Below, piece by piece: positions 1 through 5,109 of a stretch of 5,109 nt of DNA (its first letter is position 1; each line of letters begins with the position of its first letter). The notes under the pieces are model-generated. The model searched no databases and had not been told where the DNA came from. It worked only from the letters and a program-made list of their open reading frames with translations. The DNA is from Aquiluna sp. (lineage in GTDB: Bacteria; Actinomycetota; Actinomycetes; Actinomycetales; Microbacteriaceae): contig JADHKY010000083.1 of assembly GCA_016780945.1 (NCBI GenBank), forward strand, positions 1 to 5,109, in the 5' to 3' direction. The translations under genes were made by a program, and so were the position numbers.

Positions 1-1596
1 CAGAATCAGTGGCACAAGAAGTGCCTGGTCTCTTGCTGTTGCATCCGTCACATCCAGCGTCGATGCATCCTGCCCACCCACGAGCGCAATGGCTCCGTCG
101 GGGAGCTCATCGAGAATCACCCTGAGGTCTCTGATGATTTCTAGAGCCTCGTTGGATTCGGGATCGGCATCGAGCACGAGCCTAAGTTCGGAGTAGTTAG
201 CGTCACTTTGGCCATCGGAAATCTCCGCGACGCCCGGTATGTCCACCAGCCCTCTTGCCTCATCGACATACTCGGTCTCAACCACGACAAAGGTCGGGGT
301 GGCGCTTCCCGCCGGGAAGGCGTCCGCTAGGACCTCCTGACCGAGAACTGCCTCGGGCTTCTCAATAAAAATCTCGGTTGCGCTAAGGCCGTTCTTGATG
401 CCCAAGCCGCCGGAGGCCAGGCCACCTAAAATCGCCACACCAATTGCGGCAACGGCCAGCGGCTTCTTAGAAACCGCGTTGCCGAGCTTGGACCAGATGG
501 ACTTCTCGTAGGGGTTTTTTCCACCAACTCTTGGCACGAAGGGCCAGAAGATCCAGCGACCAAATACCACCAACGCAGAGGGGAGAACGAGCAGGCCAGC
601 GACCATGGCAACCACGATTCCCACAGCTGAAACCAGACCCAGCACCTGCCTACCCTCAATCTCAGCCAGTAGAAGGAGCGCCAGGGCAACGGCAACGGTT
701 GACCCGGAGGCAAGGATTGCAGGTCCCGCTCCGCGAATAGCAACTCTCATGGCCTCGCGGCGATCTTCAAAGTTCAAAAGCTCCTCGCGATAGCGAGCAA
801 TCAACAGCAGCGCGTAGTTAGTAGCAGCACCAAACACCAAAACCGAGAGGATTCCGGTCACCGAACCATCTGGGACAAAACCCAAAAAGTCCGCGACCCT
901 GCGAGCCAAAATGCCAGCCATGCCGTCGGCGGTGCCGACGACAGCAAGAGGTATCAGCCAGAGCACCGGCGAGCGGTAGGTGACCAAGAGAAGCACCGCC
1001 ACAACGCCAGCTGTAAACGCTAGAAGCAGGAAGTCAGCGCCCTCAAAGATTGAACCGACGTCCTTAATAAAAGCCTCCGGACCTGTGACGTAGACATCGA
1101 TGCCAGCAGGCATCGCCTCCGGCGCTAGCTCACGCATTGTCTCAACGCGCTCCGTTGTCAGCTCAAAGTCATCGGTTGCATCTAGCGGGACCGTAATTAG
1201 AGCGGTGGTGCCATCTTCAGAGATGGCAGCTGGCGGAACAAACTTCTCCCCCATGACCTCCGCGTTTGAAAACTCTAAGAACTTCTCGTTCGCGCCGCCT
1301 GAGGGCATCATCTTTTGGGGATCAAAGGCTCCCTGAATCCACTCAAGTTGAGTTTGCGTGAACTCGGTGTCAGAGAAATAGACGATGAAGGCTGCAGAGC
1401 CTTCGACCACATCGAAGTTCTCCTGAATCTTGGCGACCTGAACGCTCTCGGCACTATCGGGAAGTCCATTGGTGGGTGTTGTTTCGGTGGCCTCGAGAGG
1501 AAGTCCAACAAATGCGAATACGGCAAATCCCAGTGCAACCAACATGTTTAGTGGTGCGGTGGCTTTTCCCGTTAGGTACTTGAGCAGCCCGTTCAT
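1..1596 (-). CDS. MMPL family RND-type membrane transporter, 3' end outside window
   Basis: The frame is open from an ATG at 1596 to the left edge, giving 532 residues without the C-terminal half. The visible layout is the MMPL/RND plan. There is one N-terminal membrane helix (about residues 15-33) and a large extracytoplasmic domain (about 35-185). A block of five helices follows (about 188-207, 211-231, 245-268, 291-312 and 318-346), then a cytoplasmic linker, a helix at about 379-400, a second extracytoplasmic domain (about 401-522) and the start of the next helix. TM4 holds the family signature FGAATNYALLLIARYREEL (255-273). MMPL proteins are proton-driven exporters of lipids, siderophores or drugs; the substrate here is unknown. 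TM4 of many members has Asp-Tyr for proton relay, but this protein has Asn260-Tyr261. A GGAG (1601-1604 on the plus strand) lies 4 bases before the ATG. The gene starts 32 bases after a codirectional tRNA-Tyr. Family assignment is secure, function is not. Confidence 0.93.
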   Translation of the reverse strand, partial: MNGLLKYLTGKATAPLNMLVALGFAVFAFVGLPLEATETTPTNGLPDSAESVQVAKIQENFDVVEGSAAFIVYFSDTEFTQTQLEWIQGAFDPQKMMPSGGANEKFLEFSNAEVMGEKFVPPAAISEDGTTALITVPLDATDDFELTTERVETMRELAPEAMPAGIDVYVTGPEAFIKDVGSIFEGADFLLLAFTAGVVAVLLLVTYRSPVLWLIPLAVVGTADGMAGILARRVADFLGFVPDGSVTGILSVLVFGAATNYALLLIARYREELLNFEDRREAMRVAIRGAGPAILASGSTVAVALALLLLAEIEGRQVLGLVSAVGIVVAMVAGLLVLPSALVVFGRWIFWPFVPRVGGKNPYEKSIWSKLGNAVSKKPLAVAAIGVAILGGLASGGLGIKNGLSATEIFIEKPEAVLGQEVLADAFPAGSATPTFVVVETEYVDEARGLVDIPGVAEISDGQSDANYSELRLVLDADPESNEALEIIRDLRVILDELPDGAIALVGGQDASTLDVTDATARDQALLVPLIL

Positions 1597-1628
1597 GTTT
1601 CTCCAGTTCTACAGAGCGGAGTCTTGAG

Positions 1629-1711
1629 TGGCAAGTGAGGGATTCGAACCCCCGTAGGCATACACCAGCTGATTTACAGTCAGATCCCTTTGGCCGCTTG
1701 GGTAACTTGCC
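1629..1711 (-). tRNA. tRNA-Tyr (anticodon GTA)
   Basis: Read on the minus strand, this 83-base stretch folds as a class II tRNA. The 7-bp acceptor pairs GGCAAGT with ACTTGCC, followed by discriminator A. The D arm has a CCC/GGG stem with GCGG in its loop. The anticodon loop is CTGTAAA with anticodon GTA, which reads Tyr UAC/UAU codons. A 14-base variable arm has a short GGT/GCC stem, and the T arm contains GGTTCGAATCC. The CCA end is not encoded: the discriminator A is followed by CTC. The outermost anticodon-stem position (27:43) is a U-C mismatch, while the other four pairs are sound. The long variable arm and anticodon together make tRNA-Tyr the only good reading. Confidence 0.97.
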
Positions 1712-1712
1712 G

Positions 1713-1725
1713 TGCGCTAGGCGCA
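1713..1725 (-). repeat. Small perfect hairpin just before the tRNA-Tyr 5' end
   Basis: TGCGC at 1713-1717 and GCGCA at 1721-1725 form a 5-bp GC-rich stem with a 3-base loop. On the minus strand it ends one base before the mature tRNA 5' end at 1711. If transcription starts near 1726, as the weak -10 at 1733-1738 would imply, the whole pre-tRNA leader would be this hairpin. It could influence RNase P processing, or it may be chance. There is no T-run after it, so it is not a convincing terminator in either direction. Confidence 0.4.
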
Positions 1726-1732
1726 AGGAGAA

Positions 1733-1758
1733 AGGATACCTGATTTTGGAATTGTAAA
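1733..1758 (-). promoter_or_regulatory. Possible promoter of tRNA-Tyr
   Basis: On the minus strand there is a -10-like TATCCT (1738-1733) and, upstream, a -35-like TTTACA (1758-1753). The spacer is only 14 bases, shorter than the usual 16-18, so this pairing is weak. A transcript starting about 7 bases after the -10 would begin near 1726 and have a leader of about 15 bases. The -35-like element is also one of the TGTAAA half-sites described for the lacI control region, so a repressor bound there could affect tRNA expression. Confidence 0.3.
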
Positions 1759-1796
1759 GTGGCGGTAAAACCCATAACCGTTTACAGTCTTTTACA
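1753..1796. promoter_or_regulatory. Cluster of TGTAAA/TTTACA half-sites, candidate LacI-family operator
   Basis: The stretch before lacI carries TGTAAA (1753-1758) and GTAAAA (1765-1770), then the inverse motifs TTTACA (1781-1786) and TTTACA (1791-1796). The two left motifs are 11 bases apart and the two right ones 10 apart, so each pair lies about one helical turn apart. Around the right half is TAACCGTTTA (1775-1784), a near-palindrome (8 of 10 positions symmetric) with a central CG. LacI/GalR-family operators typically have this central CG. Its position over the presumed lacI start of transcription suggests autoregulation. That role is inferred from arrangement, not shown. Confidence 0.45.
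1783..1788 (+). promoter_or_regulatory. Possible -10 element for leaderless lacI transcription
   Basis: TACAGT matches four of six bases of the TATAAT consensus and ends seven bases before the A of the lacI ATG. Transcription would then start at or next to the initiator codon. No good -35 is seen at the matching distance. The 20 bases before the ATG contain no purine-rich Shine-Dalgarno sequence, which supports a leaderless message, a common form in actinobacteria. Confidence 0.35.
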
Positions 1797-2824
1797 TGGT
1801 CGGCATAGTTGAGGTAGCTCAGCGCGCCGGAGTCTCAACAGCAACGGTCTCTCGCGCACTCAATGGCAAGTCCCACGTCTCCGCGCGAGCGCGCGAGCGA
1901 GTGCTCAAGGCTGCTCAGGAACTTGGCTATGTAGCATCTTCTTCCGCCTACACACTTGCCACCGGCCGCTCCAAGAACATTGGGGTCGTGATGCCGTTTG
2001 CTGCCACCTGGTTCTTTTCAACGGTTTTGGAAGGTGCGGCTAACGCCCTGGTAAATCGCGGCTACGACGTAACCCTCTATAACCTCTCGGGTGGTTCTGG
2101 ACACAGAAAGCGCGTCTTTGAGGACCTTGTCCTTAGAAAGCGAGTGGACGGCGTATTGACCGTTGCTCTAAAGGTCTCCGATGAGGAGCTGAAGCGGCTA
2201 ACGGATCTCAAGAAGCCAATCGTAGGAATCGGTGGACCAATACCGGGAGCTAGATCGATAAGCATCGACGATGAGGGGGCAGGCAGGCTTGCCACTCAGC
2301 ACCTAATCTCTCTCGGCCACACCAAGATTGGAATGATCGCGGGAAACCCTGCAAGTGAGATGGACTTTCACCAGCCCTACCTCCGGAAAACCGGTTATCA
2401 CGAGGCACTTCTCGATGCCAACCTTGACTTTGTCCCGCAGTGGATGGCGGAGGCAGACTTCACCGTCGCCGGCGGCTACCACGCAGCCAAGCAGATGCTT
2501 GGAGATCCAAGGAGTGCTCCGACCGCGATCTTCTGCGCCAGCGATGAGATGGGTTATGGAGCAATCCAGGCTGCCAGAGACTTGGGTCTCAGGGTCCCCC
2601 AAGACATCTCCGTAATCGGACTCGATGGCCACCCCCTTGGCATGTTCTATGGGCTCTCAACCATTGACCAAAAGACCGCCGAGCAGGGAGAGCACGGAGC
2701 CAACTGGATCGTCGACATCCTTGAGTCCGGGGATGACAAGCAACTTGCGAACATCGAGCAGCTCACCACCTGGCCCATTGACCTAACGGTGCGCTCCTCA
2801 ACCGCCCGCCAATCAAAGACCTAG
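1796..2824 (+). CDS. LacI family transcriptional regulator
   Basis: The 342-residue product has the usual length and layout of LacI/GalR regulators. The N-terminal helix-turn-helix (about residues 3-24) contains AGVSTATVSRALNG. A hinge region (about 46-59) follows, with Leu54 probably at the minor-groove position and Tyr52 where many relatives have Arg. The periplasmic-binding-protein-like ligand domain (about 61-342) includes the ISLGHTKIGMIAG block (171-183), FCASDEMGYGA (246-256) and VIGLDGHP (273-280); Asp250 and Asp277 sit in the conserved sugar-site motifs. The effector and target operon cannot be named. The ATG at 1796 places the helix-turn-helix at the normal distance from the N terminus; no Shine-Dalgarno precedes it, so a leaderless start is likely. 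It diverges from tRNA-Tyr and overlaps an operator-like repeat cluster, and yajQ follows after 7 bases. The family call is firm. A sugar or sugar-phosphate ligand is a family-based guess. Confidence 0.95.
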   Translation: MVGIVEVAQRAGVSTATVSRALNGKSHVSARARERVLKAAQELGYVASSSAYTLATGRSKNIGVVMPFAATWFFSTVLEGAANALVNRGYDVTLYNLSGGSGHRKRVFEDLVLRKRVDGVLTVALKVSDEELKRLTDLKKPIVGIGGPIPGARSISIDDEGAGRLATQHLISLGHTKIGMIAGNPASEMDFHQPYLRKTGYHEALLDANLDFVPQWMAEADFTVAGGYHAAKQMLGDPRSAPTAIFCASDEMGYGAIQAARDLGLRVPQDISVIGLDGHPLGMFYGLSTIDQKTAEQGEHGANWIVDILESGDDKQLANIEQLTTWPIDLTVRSSTARQSKT

Positions 2825-2827
2825 GAG
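2823..2827 (+). promoter_or_regulatory. Shine-Dalgarno of yajQ overlapping the lacI stop codon
   Basis: AGGAG shares its first two bases with the TAG stop of lacI (2822-2824) and lies four bases before the yajQ ATG at 2832. This fixes the yajQ start and suggests that the two genes share one message, with ribosomes ending lacI translation right at the yajQ loading site. Confidence 0.8.
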
Positions 2828-2831
2828 AGAA

Positions 2832-3320
2832 ATGGCAGACTCATCATTCGACATCGTCAGCAAGGTTGACCGCCAGGAGACTGACAATGCGCTCAACCAG
2901 GCCGCCAAAGAGATACAGCAGCGCTACGACTTCAAGGGAACCGATGCAGACATCTTTTGGAGCGGAGAGAGCATCGTCATCAAGGCAAACTCAGAGGAGC
3001 GCGCAAAGGCTGCGCTCGATGTCTTCCAGACCAAACTCATCAAGCGCGGCATCTCGCTAAAGTCACTAGATTCCTCGGAGCCCCAACCCTCGGGCAAGGA
3101 GTTCCGCATCACCTCGACCATGAAAAACGGCATCGATCAAGAAAATGCCAAGAAGATCTCAAAGATCATTCGCGATGAGGGTCCCAAGAGTCTCAAGAGT
3201 CAAATTCAAGGTGATGAGCTCAGAGTTAGCTCAAAGAGCCGAGATGACCTGCAGCAGTTAATTGCTCTTCTGAGAGGCAAAGACCTCGATGTTGACCTGC
3301 AGTTTGTGAACTACCGCTAG
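2832..3320 (+). CDS. yajQ: YajQ family (DUF520) nucleotide-binding protein
   Basis: The 162-residue product matches YajQ along its full length (E. coli YajQ is about the same size). Typical family blocks are SFDIVSKVDRQE (5-16), QQRYDFKGT (29-37), KLIKRGI (68-74), KKISKIIRDEGPK (107-119), AQIQGD-like SQIQGDELRVS (123-133), KSRDDLQQLIALLRG (135-149) and the terminal LQFVNYR (156-162). The fold is two ferredoxin-like domains. Some homologues bind cyclic di-GMP and act with a transcription factor (shown in Xanthomonas with a LysR-type partner), and others have been linked to nucleic-acid binding. The cellular role in this lineage is unknown. The gene is probably cotranscribed with the preceding lacI-type gene. 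Its TAG stop overlaps the stop codon of the convergent manA by four bases. Confidence 0.96.
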   Translation: MADSSFDIVSKVDRQETDNALNQAAKEIQQRYDFKGTDADIFWSGESIVIKANSEERAKAALDVFQTKLIKRGISLKSLDSSEPQPSGKEFRITSTMKNGIDQENAKKISKIIRDEGPKSLKSQIQGDELRVSSKSRDDLQQLIALLRGKDLDVDLQFVNYR

Positions 3321-3335
3321 CCCATAGCTAGGTAG
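3311..3335. terminator. Hairpin over the yajQ/manA convergent stop codons, possible bidirectional terminator
   Basis: CTACC (3311-3315) pairs with GGTAG (3331-3335). After a 2-base bulge (3316-3317), TAGC (3318-3321) pairs with GCTA (3327-3330), leaving a 5-base loop. The 9-bp stem can form in RNA from either strand and sits exactly on the shared CTAG stops. No T-run follows on either side, so a classical intrinsic terminator is not supported. It could be a U-less terminator or an RNA 3'-end stabiliser, or a by-product of coding constraint. Confidence 0.35.
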
Positions 3336-4393
3336 CCGGTGCCACTTCCGAGAACCGAGAAGTAGGCGGCGTCTGCAAAGTACGCAGCCTCCCCCTGTCT
3401 AAGACTCAAAGACTCTTCCTTTGAGGTTGAGATGACAATTTCACCGGCCACACAGACCGCAATTGCTCGACCCTTCAGGGCAACATCGATCAGCATGTTT
3501 GCCCCGCTCGGCTCAAGGCGGTAGAGGCTAAAGTCCTCTGCCGATACTCGATACTCAGTCAGGCCGCTGGTCAGCTCGAACGTGTCCACCAGTGGACTCT
3601 CGAGCTCACTAAAGTCCAAAATCTGCATTAGCTCTGGTCTATCAATCGGCTTTTTGGTCAGGCCTCCGCGAAGCACGTTGTCAGAAGCTGCCATAACCTC
3701 CACCCCTAGGCCAGAGAGGTAGACATGGATGTTGCCCGCAGGGAGGTATAGCGCCTGGCCCGGTTTAAGCACCACGTGGTTCATCAAGAGAGCAACCAGT
3801 AGCCCCACATCCCCTGGATGCTCCTGGGCAATCTTCGTCAATAGCTGGCCGCGATCTCCGAGTGAACTAGCTGCGGCAAGAAGCCTCTCAGCGTGATCGT
3901 TGGCTGCCTCGAGCGCCCAACTGGTAGCACCGCGGAGTCCCTCGCTCGCCAGAGCCGTTAGCCAAGGTGAGAATGCGGCATCGGCCTCGCTGAGAGCCTC
4001 CAGATCTTGCTGAATCATCGCAACCGATCGATAACCACAGAGCGCCTCAAACTCACTAACAGCAACAATGGCTTCGGGCTTGTGGTTCGGGTCAGAGTAA
4101 CCGGGATAACCCTCCCCAAAGCGCATGGAAGCATGCTCCCTAGACGGGTGGGCCTGAATGGAAAGCGGAGCGCTAGCTGCGAGGAACTTAACCAGGAACC
4201 CAAGAGGTTCGATGCGATCTGAGAGCTTGCCACCGTCTTCATCCAAAACCTCTGCCGGCGAGGATGGGTGAGTTCCAAACCAGAGCTCTGCCTGCGGCTC
4301 ACCGTCAGGCTTCGTTCCCAGCAGCTGAGGAATCAAATCAAGTGAACCCCACGCATAGCGCTTAGGTGAGTTGGTGAGCTTTAGCAGTGTCAC
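3317..4393 (-). CDS. manA: Mannose-6-phosphate isomerase, class I
   Basis: The enzyme interconverts mannose 6-phosphate and fructose 6-phosphate in the cytoplasm, linking mannose use and GDP-mannose supply to glycolysis. The 358-residue product has the zinc cupin plan of type I isomerases. It shows YAWGS near the N terminus (13-17), AELWFGTHP (35-43), the zinc ligands Gln80 and His82 in SIQAHPS (78-84), Glu107 in DPNHKPE (101-107), His223 in LPAGNIHVYL (217-226), and the catalytic-loop Arg242 in SDNVLRGGLTKK (237-248). All expected metal ligands are present. The length is somewhat below the roughly 390 residues of E. coli ManA, with a short loop after QAHP. The start is a GTG at 4393, and the family-typical N terminus begins directly after it; no strong Shine-Dalgarno is seen. 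The upstream MFS gene ends 9 bases before it, so translational coupling is plausible. It converges with yajQ and overlaps it by four bases. Confidence 0.96.
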   Translation of the reverse strand: MTLLKLTNSPKRYAWGSLDLIPQLLGTKPDGEPQAELWFGTHPSSPAEVLDEDGGKLSDRIEPLGFLVKFLAASAPLSIQAHPSREHASMRFGEGYPGYSDPNHKPEAIVAVSEFEALCGYRSVAMIQQDLEALSEADAAFSPWLTALASEGLRGATSWALEAANDHAERLLAAASSLGDRGQLLTKIAQEHPGDVGLLVALLMNHVVLKPGQALYLPAGNIHVYLSGLGVEVMAASDNVLRGGLTKKPIDRPELMQILDFSELESPLVDTFELTSGLTEYRVSAEDFSLYRLEPSGANMLIDVALKGRAIAVCVAGEIVISTSKEESLSLRQGEAAYFADAAYFSVLGSGTGYLAMG

Positions 4394-4402
4394 CTGCCCA
4401 GA

Positions 4403-5109
4403 CTACCTATCCTCGTCTGGCGCAACTATCACCGACATTGGGCCGGTGGGTGGTGCAGCAGCGTTGAGCTCGCTTCTGCGTGCCCGCTTAGCCCACTGGT
4501 CGGCAATGACGCCCGAGATGAGAGCAAGAATCACCGGGAAGAAAAAGGCTGTCGAGAGCCCAACGCCTTCGGTGAGCGCTCCCATGCCTGCCTTAGCGCC
4601 AATTGCCACCGAGGAGTTAAACAGGCTCAACCTACTCACTGCCCATGCGGTTGAAACTCCGGGGATGTGACCTGCGGCCGAGAAAAACGCTGGTGAGGCT
4701 GGTGCCAGCCCAAGCCCTGCGAGCCCCCACAGAATCGAAGCTGTAACTAGCCCAAGAATTGTGTTAAGGCTGCTTATCGCCGAAGCGCTCAGAGCTGCTA
4801 GTGCCAGGGCTGCAGCTGCCAGGAATGCTCCCCTAGAAGCGATGGTGTGAGGGTGATATTTCTCAGCAAGTCTGGTCATCGAGAGCCGACCAATGATCAT
4901 GCCAATCATGAAGACTCCAAAGGGTATCGACCTAAGAGCCACATCAACGTTTAGGACATCGCGAGCAAAGACCGCCGCCCAGTCAATGACCGCAACCTCC
5001 GGGTAGATGGCAGCAAAGAGCCCGATCGCTAAGAACCACAGCTGCGAGGGCATTTGGTAGAACTTGCGCTTGACAACCCCCGCCCGCTCCTCGACGTGGC
5101 CATCCTCCT
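4403..5109 (-). CDS. Major facilitator superfamily transporter, N-terminal half outside window
   Basis: The frame ends at a TAG (4405-4403) and stays open to the right edge. The ATG at 5053 is therefore internal, and about 234 C-terminal residues are visible. They hold six predicted membrane helices, corresponding to TM7-TM12 of a 12-helix MFS protein. TM7 runs through LWFLAIGLFAAIYPEVAVIDW, and TM8 is followed by GRLSMTRLAEKY, a loop like the MFS motif repeated between TM8 and TM9. TM10 is the glycine-rich WGLAGLGLAPASPAFFSAAG stretch, and TM11-12 are followed by a short polar tail ending PDEDR. The pattern resembles the YbjJ/fucose-permease-like MFS branch, but I cannot name a substrate. 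manA starts 9 bases after the stop, so the two genes probably form an operon; a sugar-related substrate is a context guess only. Confidence 0.9.
   Translation of the reverse strand, partial: EDGHVEERAGVVKRKFYQMPSQLWFLAIGLFAAIYPEVAVIDWAAVFARDVLNVDVALRSIPFGVFMIGMIIGRLSMTRLAEKYHPHTIASRGAFLAAAALALAALSASAISSLNTILGLVTASILWGLAGLGLAPASPAFFSAAGHIPGVSTAWAVSRLSLFNSSVAIGAKAGMGALTEGVGLSTAFFFPVILALISGVIADQWAKRARRSELNAAAPPTGPMSVIVAPDEDR

Noticed and set aside
426..793. Open frames on both strands within the MMPL gene (426-743 minus, 531-740 plus, 605-793 plus)
   Set aside because: They are out-of-frame shadows of the strongly supported MMPL coding frame, with low-complexity composition and no recognisable domains.
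1629..1711. tRNA-Tyr as an integration site for a mobile element
   Set aside because: No integrase gene, no direct repeat of the tRNA 3' end and no change in gene style were seen in the window.
1454..1726. Open frame of about 90 codons on the minus strand across the tRNA-Tyr gene and the start of the MMPL gene
   Set aside because: Its first part is simply translated tRNA and the rest is a wrong frame of the MMPL gene; it has no family resemblance and no ribosome site.
4371..4670. Plus-strand open frame of 99 codons opposite the manA start and the MFS end
   Set aside because: It is antisense to two well-supported genes, shows no family features and is explained by the codon bias of the opposite strand.
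4403..5053. MFS protein starting at the ATG at 5053 as a complete six-helix half transporter
   Set aside because: The frame continues without a stop to the window edge, no ribosome site precedes this ATG, and the helices match the C-terminal half of a 12-helix protein.
5095..5109. AGGAGG followed by ATG at the right edge on the minus strand, like a ribosome site and a new gene start
   Set aside because: The ATG is too close to the AGGAGG and in a different frame from the MFS gene. The MFS frame is open through this stretch with plausible loop sequence, so the match is coincidental.

Overview
The window looks like a compact chromosomal segment from an actinobacterium of moderate GC content. 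This placement is inferred from the style of the proteins, the very short intergenic gaps, a probable leaderless start and a tRNA gene without an encoded CCA end. A small-genome Microbacteriaceae-like lineage would fit, but I cannot confirm taxonomy from sequence alone. Almost every base is assigned to a gene. There is no gene-free stretch longer than about 85 bases, and I see no insertion sequence, CRISPR array, phage gene or integration scar.

Layout from left to right. A large MMPL/RND-type membrane transporter lies on the minus strand (1-1596) and runs off the left edge; 532 N-terminal residues are visible. Immediately upstream of it, in the same orientation, is a tRNA-Tyr(GTA) gene (1629-1711). 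A short divergent control region (1712-1795) holds a small hairpin in the probable tRNA leader, a cluster of TGTAAA/TTTACA half-sites, and the start signals of a plus-strand pair: a LacI-family repressor (1796-2824) followed 7 bases later by yajQ (2832-3320). The right-hand side is a minus-strand pair: the C-terminal half of a major facilitator transporter (4403 to beyond the right edge) and, 9 bases downstream, manA (mannose-6-phosphate isomerase, 3317-4393). yajQ and manA converge and overlap by four bases, sharing a CTAG in which each strand reads a TAG stop.

How they may work together (inference). The MFS-manA pair looks like a two-gene unit that could link uptake or efflux of a small molecule to hexose-phosphate metabolism. 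The LacI-family regulator probably controls its own promoter and possibly a sugar regulon, and it is probably cotranscribed with yajQ. The MMPL transporter may be read from the tRNA-Tyr transcript. No obviously new defence or mobile system is present. The points most worth a second look are the operator-like, leaderless lacI start, the lacI-yajQ pairing, the hairpin over the shared stop codons, and the Asn at the usual proton-relay Asp position of the MMPL protein.
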